Source of the DNA: Kineosporia aurantiaca JCM 3230
Lineage (GTDB): Bacteria > Actinomycetota > Actinomycetes > Actinomycetales > Kineosporiaceae
Assembly (NCBI GenBank): GCA_000719025.1
Contig: JODP01000019.1
Span: 1-64,000, forward strand
Direction: 5' to 3'
DNA: 64,000 nucleotides
Made by a program: the position numbers and the translations under genes. The notes beneath the pieces are model-generated. The model ran no database searches, was not told the origin of the DNA, and saw nothing but the letters and a program-made list of their open reading frames with translations. This document shows, in pieces, positions 36,774 to 44,762 of this stretch (the stretch's first letter is position 1; every line of letters starts with the position of its first letter).

Positions 36774-36817
36774 TCAGAGCTGGTCAGAGCTGGTCAGATG
36801 TGGTCAGGGCTGGTCGG
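36768..36817. repeat. 10-bp tandem repeat across two convergent gene ends
   Basis: Five consecutive 10-bp units related to AGCTGGTCAG: units 2 and 3 are identical, units 1, 4 and 5 differ by one to three bases. The array contains the stop of the HAD gene (36771-36773) and the stop of the SDR gene (36804-36806). Confidence 0.8.
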
Positions 36818-37562
36818 TGGGCCGGATGACGATCTCGTTGACCGCCACCCGGCGCGGCCGGGTGACGATGTGGCCGACCGCGTCGGCGACGTCCTCGGCG
36901 TGCAGGGCCTCGACCGCACCGAACATCGAGGTGAAGCCCTCGGCCGCCCCGGCCTTCTGGTCGAACAGCTCACTCTCGGTGCGGCCCGGCTCGACGACCG
37001 AGAAGCGCAGGTTGCGCGTGGTGTACTCCTGCCGCCAGGCCTCGGTCGCGGCGGTCACGGCGAACTTCGTCGCCGTGTAGAGCGCCACCGTCGGGGCGGC
37101 GAACCGGCCCGAGACCGACGAGATGCTGACTACGTCGGCCACCGAGCGGGCACTCGACGCGGCCGCCCGGAGGAGGTTGGGGAGGGCCGCTTTGGTGACG
37201 TACATCAGGCCCCGGAGGTTGATGTCGACCATCTGGTCCCACTCCTCGAGCGGCGACTCGTCCGAGGGCCCGTTCAGCATCGTGCCCGCGGCGTTGACCA
37301 GCGTGTCGAGGCGCCCGAGTTCACGGACGACCCGTTCCACCGCTTCGGTGGCGGCCTGCGCGTGCGTCAGATCCGCTCCCACCACCAAGGTCTTGCCGCC
37401 GGCGTCCTCAATCTGCCGAGCCAGGGCCCGCAAACGCTCCTCGCGCCGGGCGACGACGGCGACGGTCGCACCGGCGGCCGAAAGGTGAAGCGCGGTGGCG
37501 CGTCCGATACCGCTGGATGCTCCGGTGACGAGAGCCACGGTTCCATTCAGGTTTTCGCTCAT
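36804..37562 (-). CDS. SDR-family NAD(P)-dependent oxidoreductase
   Basis: A 252-residue classical short-chain dehydrogenase: cofactor loop TGASSGIGRA, LVNAAGTM, catalytic Ser in VVSISSVSG and YxxxK as YTATK. Arginines after the first strand (VVARREERL) favour NADP. The substrate is unknown. It is divergent from an XRE-type regulator with a 120-bp gap containing a palindrome; such pairs usually mean the regulator controls the SDR gene. Confidence 0.9.
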   Translation of the reverse strand: MSENLNGTVALVTGASSGIGRATALHLSAAGATVAVVARREERLRALARQIEDAGGKTLVVGADLTHAQAATEAVERVVRELGRLDTLVNAAGTMLNGPSDESPLEEWDQMVDINLRGLMYVTKAALPNLLRAAASSARSVADVVSISSVSGRFAAPTVALYTATKFAVTAATEAWRQEYTTRNLRFSVVEPGRTESELFDQKAGAAEGFTSMFGAVEALHAEDVADAVGHIVTRPRRVAVNEIVIRPTDQP

Positions 37563-37623
37563 GCCTCTAGGCCACCACGGTACGACCCGGATCGGGCCGG
37601 GCTGGTGTGCACCGGTCCACCTG

Positions 37624-37636
37624 GCACTGGCAGTGC
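37624..37636. promoter_or_regulatory. Palindrome between SDR and XRE regulator genes
   Basis: GCACTGGCAGTGC is a perfect 13-bp palindrome in the middle of the divergent gap, suitable for a dimeric helix-turn-helix protein. Confidence 0.4.
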
Positions 37637-37682
37637 TTGTTAGCGAAGAGGCATCTCCTCGCGGTTGGGTCAGACTGGGGGA

Positions 37683-38546
37683 ATGAGCGCGGCGCCGGAG
37701 ATCCGGGAGTTCCTGAGAAGCAGACGCGCCCGGATCGACCCTCCGTCGGTGGGTTTGGGACCGTCCGCCACCGGGCGTCGCCGACCGGGCCTACGCCGCG
37801 AAGAAGTGGCCGCGCTGGCCGGAGTCAGCGTCGACTACTACGCCCGGCTTGAGCAGGGGCGCATCGGAAACGTGTCGGACCAGGTGCTTACGGCGATTGA
37901 GGACGCCCTGCGCCTGGATCGGCTGGAACGCGAACACCTCAGGACGCTGGTTGCGTCGGGCGGGGTTGCCCGCCCTCGCCCACCTGCCCCGGCTCCGCGA
38001 GCGCGCCCAGGGCTGCACGCCCTGGTCGAGAGGATGGACCCGATCCCCACCATCCTCCAGGGGCCGCGGATGGAACTGCTGGCCTCCAACCGCGCGGCCC
38101 GGGTCCTGCTGACCGATTTCAGCGCGAAACCGGTCGCCGAGCGCAACATCGCCCGCTGGTTGTTCCTCGACCCGGAAACCCGGATCCGCTACCCCGACTG
38201 GGAGGAGGTGGCCGGTCCGACGGTGGCCGCGCTGCGGGCCAACCACGATCCGCACCGCCCGGACCCGGCCCTGTCCCGGCTGGTCGGGGAACTGACCGTG
38301 GCCTCGGCCGATTTCGCCCGGTTCTGGGCCTCGTACCGGCTGTTCCGGCACGGGCACGGCACCAAGCGGATCTTCCATGAGCCGGTGGGGATCCTGACGC
38401 TGAACTACGAGACGCTGGAGATCCCGGACAGCGGTGGGCAGTTCCTGTCCACGTACACGGCGGACGTCGGCTCGCCCTCGGACGAGAAGCTGCGGCTGCT
38501 GATGAGCTGGGCTGCGGACCAGGAGACCGGCTCCCGGCGGGCCTGA
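37683..38546 (+). CDS. XRE-family regulator with MmyB-like ligand domain
   Basis: A 287-residue regulator: N-terminal helix-turn-helix (PGLRREEVAALAGVSVDYYARLEQG) and a C-terminal MmyB-like PAS-type domain (LHALVERMDPIPTILQGPR, NIARWLFLDPETRIRYPDW, LTLNYETLEIPD). In actinobacteria this class typically sits divergent to an SDR gene that it controls, as here. The ATG at 37683 is preferred to a TTG six codons earlier because homology begins at SAAPEIREFL; the GGGGGA just upstream is very close. Confidence 0.9.
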   Translation: MSAAPEIREFLRSRRARIDPPSVGLGPSATGRRRPGLRREEVAALAGVSVDYYARLEQGRIGNVSDQVLTAIEDALRLDRLEREHLRTLVASGGVARPRPPAPAPRARPGLHALVERMDPIPTILQGPRMELLASNRAARVLLTDFSAKPVAERNIARWLFLDPETRIRYPDWEEVAGPTVAALRANHDPHRPDPALSRLVGELTVASADFARFWASYRLFRHGHGTKRIFHEPVGILTLNYETLEIPDSGGQFLSTYTADVGSPSDEKLRLLMSWAADQETGSRRA

Positions 38547-38572
38547 CCGTCACCGGAAGGTGACGGTCAGGC
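38541..38572. terminator. Bidirectional hairpin between regulator and PBP genes
   Basis: GCCTGACCGTCACC (38541-38554) and GGTGACGGTCAGGC (38559-38572) form a perfect 14-bp stem with a GGAA tetraloop. It separates two convergent genes and includes the regulator stop codon. Confidence 0.7.
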
Positions 38573-38588
38573 GTCCATCATTGACAGC

Positions 38589-41117
38589 TCACCGGCCGTT
38601 GCCGCCGCCATTGCCCTGGCCGTTGCCGCCGCCGTTGCCCTGGCCATTGCCCTGGCCATTTCCTTGGCCATTGCCCTGGCCGTTGCCCTGGCCGTTCTGG
38701 TCACCGGTGCCCTGGCCGTTGCTGATCGACAGGGTGATGGTCGAGCCGCTCGGGGCCTGGCCCGAGGGGTCGGTCGCGGCGACCGTGCCGGCCGGCTGGT
38801 CGGAGGCGACCTGACCGTCGGCGACGGTCACCGAGAACCCGGCGTTCTTCAGCGTGTTCGTGGCCGCGTCGGGGCTCTGGCCGGTCACGTCGGGGACGTC
38901 GACCTTGGGTGCGTTGGTGAGTTTCTCGTCGCCCTTGGGGAACTGCACGACCGGCTGACCCTCAAGGGTTTTGGACATGATGTCCTTCCAGATCGGGCCA
39001 CCGATCGAGGAGCCGAACATCGACGGGTAGTAGCGACCGTTGACGGTGATGTTCTTCATCGGCGGGCGCTTGCCGTCGATCGTCTCCGGGCCGACCCAGA
39101 CCGCGGTGGCCAGCTGCGGCGTGTAGCCGACGAACCAGACGTCCTGCGAGTCGTTGGTGGTACCGGTCTTGGCCGCGGAGGGCTGAGCGCCCAGGCCACC
39201 GATGGCCGCACCGGTGCCCTGCCAGATGTGGCTCAGGCCGGAGGTGGTGGTGTTGGCGATGTTCGCCGCGACGGTCTGCTTGCAGTTCGCCTTGGGGATG
39301 GTGACCGACTTGCCGTTGCGGTCCTTGATCGAGGTGACCGCGACCGGGTTGCAGTACTTACCGCCCGCGGCGAAGGTCGCGTAGGCGTTGGCCATGGTCA
39401 TCGGCGACTGGTTGACGATGCCCAGGGTCAGGGTGGGCACGCACTGGGGGACCTTGGTGGTCAGCTTCGGGTGCTTGGCGCTGGTGTTGCCCGGGATGCA
39501 GATGTCGGCCGTCGGCTTGGCGTAGTGCATCCCCACGGCCGTCGCCATGTCCTGCACGTCGCACAGGTCGAGCTTGGACTCCATCCGGATGAAGGCGCCG
39601 TTGAGCGAGTCGGCGGTCGCCTTCCAGATCGGGAACTGGCCCTCGCCCTCGCCGTCCTCCGAGTTGTGGAAGGTGTACGAGGGGCCGGCCAGCGGCGATC
39701 CGCAGCTCTTGAACGCACTGAACGGCAGGGTGCCGGGGCTGGCGTCGATCGTCTCGTTCAGGGTGTGGCCGGCCTTCAGCCAGGTGGCCAGGGTGACCGC
39801 CTTGAACGTGGACCCGGTCTGGAAGCCGGTCGAACCGCCGTACTTGTAGTCGACCGAGTAGTTGACCGTGGTGTTCGACTGGCCCTTCTTGGTGCTGTAG
39901 TGCTTGTTCTGGACCATCGAGAGCACCTTGCCGGTGCCGGGCTGGATGGTCACCGTGGCGGTTGCGACGTGGCTGGAGTCGTTCGGCGGGATCCGGGTCT
40001 TCACCGAGTTCCAGGCGGTCTTGAGCACCTTCGGGTCGAGCGTGGTCCTGATCGTGTAACCGCCCCGCTCCAGGGCCAGTTCGCGGTCGGCCTCGGTCTT
40101 GCCCAGGGCCTTGAAGTCGTTGCTCTTGGTGATCAGGTTGTAGACGTAGTCGCAGAAGTAGCCCTCGACCCCGGCGTTCGCGCAGCCCGCGTAGGTCGGC
40201 GTGATGTGCGGCTTGAGCTTGGATGCGACCGCCTTGTCGTGCGCGGCCTGGTCGATGTACTTGTTCTCGAGCATCTTGTCGAGCACGGTGTTGCGCCGGG
40301 CCAGGGCCGCCTTGGGCTGCTTGACCGGGTCGTAGCTGAGCGGCGACTGGACCATGCCGGCCAGCAGGGCGGCCTGCGGCAGGGTCAGCTTGGCCGCCGT
40401 GGTGTCGAAGTAGTACTTGGCCGCGGCCTGGATGCCGTCGATCTGGCCGCCGAACCAGGCGATGTTCAGGTACTTGCCCAGGATGTCGTCCTTGGCCGCC
40501 TTCACCGACCCGTCCTGCGTGGTGAGCTTCTTCTCCAGCGCCGCCGCCAGCCGCATCTCCTTGACCTTGCGGGCGCTGGTCTGGGCCTGGGCCTCGGCCA
40601 GGCCGGCCTTGTCGCCCTTGGCGTAGGCGTTCTCCTTCAGCTGGTTCTTCACCAGCTGCTGGGTCAGCGTCGAGGCGCCCTGGGTGGCGCCGCCCGCGAC
40701 CTTGTCCACCGCGAGGGCGCGCAGCACACCCTTCGGGTCCACCGCGCCGTGCTCGTAGAAGCGCTCGTCCTCGATCGAGACGATGGCGTGCTGCATGTCC
40801 GGGGCGATCTTGTCCAGGGTCACCGGAGTGCGGTTCTCGTCGTAGAACGTGGTGATCTGCGAGCCGTCGGCGGCCAGCAGCTTCGACTTGGCCAGCAGCG
40901 GGGTCTCCTCCAGATCGCTGGGGAGCGCGTCGAACGAGTCGACCGCCTTCTTCGAGACCAGGCCGGAGATGCTGGCGGCCGGCACGACCAGGCCGGCGGC
41001 GCAGATCCCGCCGACCAGGCTGGCGACCACGAAGGCGCCCAGCAGGCCCAGGATGTTGCCGGGCACACGGTTCAAAGGCGACGAGGTTTTAGACGTTTCA
41101 CTCATGGAGGACCGCAA
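38589..41117 (-). CDS. Bifunctional class A penicillin-binding protein with PASTA domain
   Basis: An 842-residue peptidoglycan synthase. One N-terminal membrane helix (about 20-45) precedes the GT51 transglycosylase (EDERFYEHGAVDPKG near 117; GASTLTQQLVKN). The transpeptidase has SxxK as GSTFKAV (about 437) and the KTG box in AAKTGTTND (about 650). A PASTA domain (VPDVTGQSPDAATNTLKNAG) is near 745-805, followed by a repetitive Gly/Gln/Asn tail. It works at the outer membrane face building cell wall. TTG start with AAAGG about 5 bp upstream; an ATG four codons later has no site of its own. Confidence 0.92.
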   Translation of the reverse strand: MRSSMSETSKTSSPLNRVPGNILGLLGAFVVASLVGGICAAGLVVPAASISGLVSKKAVDSFDALPSDLEETPLLAKSKLLAADGSQITTFYDENRTPVTLDKIAPDMQHAIVSIEDERFYEHGAVDPKGVLRALAVDKVAGGATQGASTLTQQLVKNQLKENAYAKGDKAGLAEAQAQTSARKVKEMRLAAALEKKLTTQDGSVKAAKDDILGKYLNIAWFGGQIDGIQAAAKYYFDTTAAKLTLPQAALLAGMVQSPLSYDPVKQPKAALARRNTVLDKMLENKYIDQAAHDKAVASKLKPHITPTYAGCANAGVEGYFCDYVYNLITKSNDFKALGKTEADRELALERGGYTIRTTLDPKVLKTAWNSVKTRIPPNDSSHVATATVTIQPGTGKVLSMVQNKHYSTKKGQSNTTVNYSVDYKYGGSTGFQTGSTFKAVTLATWLKAGHTLNETIDASPGTLPFSAFKSCGSPLAGPSYTFHNSEDGEGEGQFPIWKATADSLNGAFIRMESKLDLCDVQDMATAVGMHYAKPTADICIPGNTSAKHPKLTTKVPQCVPTLTLGIVNQSPMTMANAYATFAAGGKYCNPVAVTSIKDRNGKSVTIPKANCKQTVAANIANTTTSGLSHIWQGTGAAIGGLGAQPSAAKTGTTNDSQDVWFVGYTPQLATAVWVGPETIDGKRPPMKNITVNGRYYPSMFGSSIGGPIWKDIMSKTLEGQPVVQFPKGDEKLTNAPKVDVPDVTGQSPDAATNTLKNAGFSVTVADGQVASDQPAGTVAATDPSGQAPSGSTITLSISNGQGTGDQNGQGNGQGNGQGNGQGNGQGNGGGNGQGNGGGNGR
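38594..38697. repeat. 12-bp tandem repeat encoding the Gly/Gln/Asn tail
   Basis: Roughly eight to nine 12-bp units of the type CCCTGGCCNTTG (plus strand) with GCCGCCG variants. They encode NGQG and NGGG repeats at the C-terminus of the penicillin-binding protein. Such arrays vary in copy number by slippage. Confidence 0.85.
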
Positions 41118-41226
41118 AGAGCCTTTTCAGTCGTTCTGTCCGCTGGTGCCGACCGGACATGGGTATGAGACATACCCTGTCTAGCAGGACATCCTGTGCG
41201 ACGCGGAATCGACCTCCGGGCAAACG

Positions 41227-41270
41227 CCGGATGGGCGGTACCCCGTCACTGCGGGGTACCGCCCATCCGG
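41227..41270 (-). terminator. Strong hairpin after the S53 peptidase gene
   Basis: CCGGATGGGCGGTACCCCG (41227-41245) and CGGGGTACCGCCCATCCGG (41252-41270) form a perfect 19-bp stem with a 6-nt loop, 5 bp past the peptidase stop. No U-tract. It also insulates the upstream region of the penicillin-binding protein gene. Confidence 0.75.
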
Positions 41271-41275
41271 TTGTG

Positions 41276-43258
41276 CTACCGGCGGCTCAGCGACTTGAAG
41301 AACGACAGGCCGTTGGGCGTGCCGATCCCGGTGATGTCGTCGTAGCCGGACTTGGCCCGCAGGATCGTGCCGTCCGTGTCGTCGATGCTGCGCAGCGTCG
41401 AGACGATCCCGTCGGTCGCGTTCTCGCTGTTGACGTAGTCGTTACGGACGACCGCCTGGCCGGTCTTGGCCTTCGGGTCGTACAGCGCCTTGCTGCCGTA
41501 CAGCTTGTACAGCGCCGGGTTGGCGAAGCCGTGCGGGTGACCGGCCGCCTGGTCGGCGACGGCCATGACCCCGGCGAACAGCGGGCTGGCGAGCGAGGTG
41601 CCGCCGATCCGGTACTCGGAGTACTTCACCGTGCCGTCCGTGAAGGTCTGGGTCTGGCCGACCAGCATGCCGGTGCTCGGGTCACCGAGCGCGGACACGT
41701 CGGGGACGACCCGGGCCGGGGTGCTGGAGTAGCGGGTGGCCAGGGACTTCGGAACCACGCCCTTCTGGTACTTGGGCTGGGCGAAGACCCGGCTGGTGCC
41801 ACCGCCGGCGCCGTACAGGTAGGTACCCGGGGCGGGCGGGGTCCAGCTCTTGCCGTCGGTGCTGAGCGCCGACTTGCCGGTGCTCCAGCCGGTCTCCCAG
41901 TCGCGGTTGTTCTTCTTGGAGACCGCCAGCGAGGTGCCGCCGACCGCGGTCACGTACGGGCTGTTGGCCGGGGCCTGGGTGGTGGGGGTGCCGTCATTGT
42001 CCGCCGCGCCGTCGCCGGAGTCGCCGGAGGAGAAGTAGAACCCGATGCCGCAGGCCGCGGCCTGCTCGAAGGTCGCCTCGTAGACCTGGTCCAGCAGGTC
42101 CGAGCCGTTGCTCTCGTCCGTGCCGCCCCAGGAGTTGGTGACGATGTCGGCCTTGTGGTCGGTGACGACCTTGATCAGGGTCTTCACGAAGTCGGTGTTG
42201 TCGCAGGACGGCGAGGCGTAGTACTTGACGTTGGCCCCCGGGGCCGTGGCGTGCACGGCCTCGATGTCCAGCGTCTCCTCGCCGTACCAGCCCTGCTCAC
42301 CGCACTGGTCGCCGTTCACCGTGTCGTCGTAGCCGTACTGGTACGAGGCCGGGAGCACCTCGGTGTACTGGCCCTTGGCGAAAGGCTTCTGGCCGTGCTT
42401 GGCGGCGTAGGTGTTGGCGTCGCTCTGGGCCGTCGGCGAGGCGTAGGCGTCGGTGATGGCCACCGTGACGCCCTTGCCGCTCAGGCCTTTCGCGATCGCG
42501 TCGTTGACCCCGTAGGCGCCCTGGAGCTGGCTGGGCACGTAACCGCAGGGAGCGTAGGGCTGCTTGGCGCCGTACGCCGAGGGCAGCGTCTTGGCGATCT
42601 TCTCGCCGTAGTAGGTGGAGCACGGGGTGGCGTTGACGAACGCCGCGTCCGGCGGGGCGTCGGGCGTGGTGGCCGGCGTCATCAGCTGGGAGATGCTGGC
42701 CAGGCCGGACACCCCGAGCACCACGTCGTCCAGGCCGGTGGGGATGGTCGGCGCCTTCGAGGCCGCGCGGAAGGACTTCTTCGCCTTCTTGTACGTCTTC
42801 AGCGTGGTGCTGAAGGCCTTCTGCACCTTCGAGACCGAGCCCCGGGCCTCGACGTAGGCGGAGTTGTCGGCCACGCCGGTGACGGTCAGCCCGCTGTCCT
42901 TCAGGAAGTTCTCGACCTTGGCCACCGAGGCCTTGGTCGGCCCGAACTGAGCGACGAACTGGTCGGCGGTGAGGTACTTGCCGTACTGCGCGCTGGAGGG
43001 GTCCGACAGCTCGTCGATGAGCTTGGTCAGGGCCGCCTGGTTGCGGTTGCGCAGGTGCACGGTGATGTCGATCGCGTCGCTGGAGTCCGCGGTGCCGGTG
43101 ACCGCGGCGCCGCTGAGCGTCGGCTGGGCGTTGTCGACCTTGACCCGCGGCGGCCCGGAGTCGGCCAGGGCCGGGGTGGCGCCGAGCGAGACCAGGGTCA
43201 GCGAGGTTGCGACGACGGCGGTGAGGCCCGCCTTGGACCTACCGGATCTTGAGCGCAC
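41276..43258 (-). CDS. Secreted S53 (sedolisin/kumamolisin) peptidase
   Basis: A 660-residue exported acid serine peptidase. After a signal peptide (TAVVATSLTLVSLGATPALA) comes a pro-kumamolisin activation domain (about 45-190; YLTADQFVAQFGPTKASV). The catalytic Glu and Asp are in EETLDIEAVHA (about 326 and 330) and the Ser in SSGDSGDG (about 414). A Ca2+ site is expected near the C-terminus (DDITGIGTPNG). GTG start with AAGGA upstream. The enzyme self-activates and degrades extracellular protein at low pH. Confidence 0.9.
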   Translation of the reverse strand: MRSRSGRSKAGLTAVVATSLTLVSLGATPALADSGPPRVKVDNAQPTLSGAAVTGTADSSDAIDITVHLRNRNQAALTKLIDELSDPSSAQYGKYLTADQFVAQFGPTKASVAKVENFLKDSGLTVTGVADNSAYVEARGSVSKVQKAFSTTLKTYKKAKKSFRAASKAPTIPTGLDDVVLGVSGLASISQLMTPATTPDAPPDAAFVNATPCSTYYGEKIAKTLPSAYGAKQPYAPCGYVPSQLQGAYGVNDAIAKGLSGKGVTVAITDAYASPTAQSDANTYAAKHGQKPFAKGQYTEVLPASYQYGYDDTVNGDQCGEQGWYGEETLDIEAVHATAPGANVKYYASPSCDNTDFVKTLIKVVTDHKADIVTNSWGGTDESNGSDLLDQVYEATFEQAAACGIGFYFSSGDSGDGAADNDGTPTTQAPANSPYVTAVGGTSLAVSKKNNRDWETGWSTGKSALSTDGKSWTPPAPGTYLYGAGGGTSRVFAQPKYQKGVVPKSLATRYSSTPARVVPDVSALGDPSTGMLVGQTQTFTDGTVKYSEYRIGGTSLASPLFAGVMAVADQAAGHPHGFANPALYKLYGSKALYDPKAKTGQAVVRNDYVNSENATDGIVSTLRSIDDTDGTILRAKSGYDDITGIGTPNGLSFFKSLSRR

Positions 43259-43509
43259 GCGAGGTGTCCTTCCGCCAATGAAGTCAGGATTGGGGCAGAC
43301 CGTGAAACGTCCTCACATAAGGCCACAAGGCGGTTGCCTGGCGCAACACTTTGCGTCGGTTATTTACACAGCCGACGTTCCGGCATGCGTCACACCCCGT
43401 TGGCCGTAAAGTTTCCGGATATACCGGTGGCGCAGATGATCTCAAATGTCCCTCTTCGGGGACCTGGGCCCGGCGGAATGCCGTCCTGTCGAGAATGGTT
43501 GTCATCCCC

Positions 43510-43848
43510 ATGAACGAGCAGCCCACCGTCATCGATGAGAAGGCCCACGACACCTACCTCCGGGCCTGCGCCCTCCTGGAGGAGCGCCGTCCGATCGAGG
43601 CCTCGCAGCTCGCCGCCCCGCTGGAGCAGCTCGACCGGCTCCCGGACTCGTTCCTGGAGATGCTGGCCCGCGCCTACTTCAACTCGGCCCAGCTGGGCCG
43701 GGCCGAGCGGGTGCTGCGCCGGCTGATCGAGCAGTCCCCGGCCAACGGCTGGGCGCACCGCACGCTGGCCCGCACCCTGGCCCGCCGCAGCGCGGACGTC
43801 GAGGCCGCCCGGTACCACCGGATCGCCGACGGTTTCGGCGTGGCCTGA
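43510..43848 (+). CDS. TPR-repeat protein
   Basis: A 112-residue helical protein with about two to three tetratricopeptide units (AHDTYLRACALLEERRPIEA, LEMLARAYFNSAQLGRAERV, NGWAHRTLARTLARRSADV). TPR domains mediate protein contacts. Starts at an ATG that follows a short purine run; an in-frame ATG five codons earlier is an alternative. It is divergent from the S53 gene across 251 bp in which I see no other gene. Confidence 0.75.
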   Translation: MNEQPTVIDEKAHDTYLRACALLEERRPIEASQLAAPLEQLDRLPDSFLEMLARAYFNSAQLGRAERVLRRLIEQSPANGWAHRTLARTLARRSADVEAARYHRIADGFGVA

Positions 43849-43862
43849 GCGGGACGCGGTAG

Positions 43863-43891
43863 GAGGGCGGGCTGAGGATCAGCCCGCCCTC
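43863..43891 (+). terminator. Hairpin after TPR gene
   Basis: GAGGGCGGGCTGA (43863-43875) and TCAGCCCGCCCTC (43879-43891) form a perfect 13-bp stem with a GGA loop, 14 bp past the stop. Confidence 0.75.
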
Positions 43892-43950
43892 GGCGTTCTT
43901 GGGGAAGGATCGCCGGAGCGCAGCCGAATCCGATCGGAAGGAAGTACCCG

Positions 43951-44709
43951 ATGAACGCATCACTCGTCGCCCGCGCCCAGAAGCTGGGCGAGTTGCACGC
44001 CACCCACCGCCCCCTGGTGCTACCGACGGTCTGGGACGCCTGGTCGGCCCGGACCGCGGTCGCGGCCGGGTTCGGGGCCCTGACCATCGGCAGCCATCCG
44101 CTGGCCGACTCCCGCGGCGCTGAGGATCACGAGGGGCAGCCGTTCGCCGAGGTGGTCGAGGCCGTCCGCCGGATTGTGGACGCGGTCGACGTGCCGGTCT
44201 CGGTGGACCTGGAGGCCGGTTACGGCCAGAGCCCGGCCGATCTGATCGCGGGCCTGCTGGAGGCCGGTGGGGTGGGCCTGAACGTCGAGGACACGGTGCA
44301 TTCCGAGGGCGGCCGGGTACGCACCACCCAGGAGCACGCCGACTACATCGCCGGCCTGCGGACGGCGGCCGAGGCGGCCGGGGTACCGGTCTGGATCAAC
44401 GGCCGGACCGACCTGTTCCTGCACGCGGAAGAGGCCGCGGCGGTGGCCGACGAGGCGATCGCCCGGATGCAGGCGCTGGTGCAGGCGGGGGCGAACAGCG
44501 TGTACCCCGTGAAGATCCAGGACAACGACGAGCTGATCACGGCCGTCGTGAAAGCCGTTCCGGTGCCGGTGAACTGCACCGCTCATCCGGTCCGGCACGA
44601 CCTGGCCCGGTTCGCCGGCCTGGGCGTCGGGCGGATCACCTACGGCCCGCTGCTGCAGGCGGCGCTGACCGAGGCGATGACCGGGATGATCCGGCCCTGG
44701 AACGCCTGA
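43951..44709 (+). CDS. Isocitrate lyase/PEP-mutase superfamily protein
   Basis: A 252-residue single-domain TIM-barrel. Motifs are LPTVWDAWSARTAVAAGF, VDLEAGYG, LNVEDTVH and NGRTDLF, as in PEP mutase and 2-methylisocitrate-lyase-like proteins. The KKCGH loop of true isocitrate lyases is absent, so it probably breaks or forms a C-C or P-C bond in another small substrate, such as an oxaloacetate-like compound. GGAAGGA precedes the ATG. No phosphonate genes lie nearby, so a role in phosphonate synthesis is unsupported. Confidence 0.85.
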   Translation: MNASLVARAQKLGELHATHRPLVLPTVWDAWSARTAVAAGFGALTIGSHPLADSRGAEDHEGQPFAEVVEAVRRIVDAVDVPVSVDLEAGYGQSPADLIAGLLEAGGVGLNVEDTVHSEGGRVRTTQEHADYIAGLRTAAEAAGVPVWINGRTDLFLHAEEAAAVADEAIARMQALVQAGANSVYPVKIQDNDELITAVVKAVPVPVNCTAHPVRHDLARFAGLGVGRITYGPLLQAALTEAMTGMIRPWNA

Positions 44710-44723
44710 GCCGCTGAACCGGT

Positions 44724-44759
44724 ACGGCGGTCACCGATCCGGGGACCGGTGACCGCCGT
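44724..44759. terminator. Bidirectional hairpin between PEP-mutase-like and PD40 genes
   Basis: ACGGCGGTCACCG (44724-44736) and CGGTGACCGCCGT (44747-44759) form a perfect 13-bp stem between two convergent genes, with a TTTC run on the plus side. Confidence 0.7.
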
Positions 44760-44762
44760 TTC

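Noticed and set aside
36768..36817. Tandem repeat as a possible CRISPR array
   Set aside because: Units are 10 bp with no spacers and no cas genes nearby.
38664..43252. Long plus-strand open frames opposite the penicillin-binding protein and S53 peptidase genes
   Set aside because: Low-complexity Val/Gly/Arg/Asp-rich shadows without ribosome binding sites or recognisable folds.
43951..44709. Phosphonate biosynthesis locus from the PEP-mutase-like gene
   Set aside because: No phosphonopyruvate decarboxylase or other phosphonate genes are adjacent and the superfamily includes many other activities.
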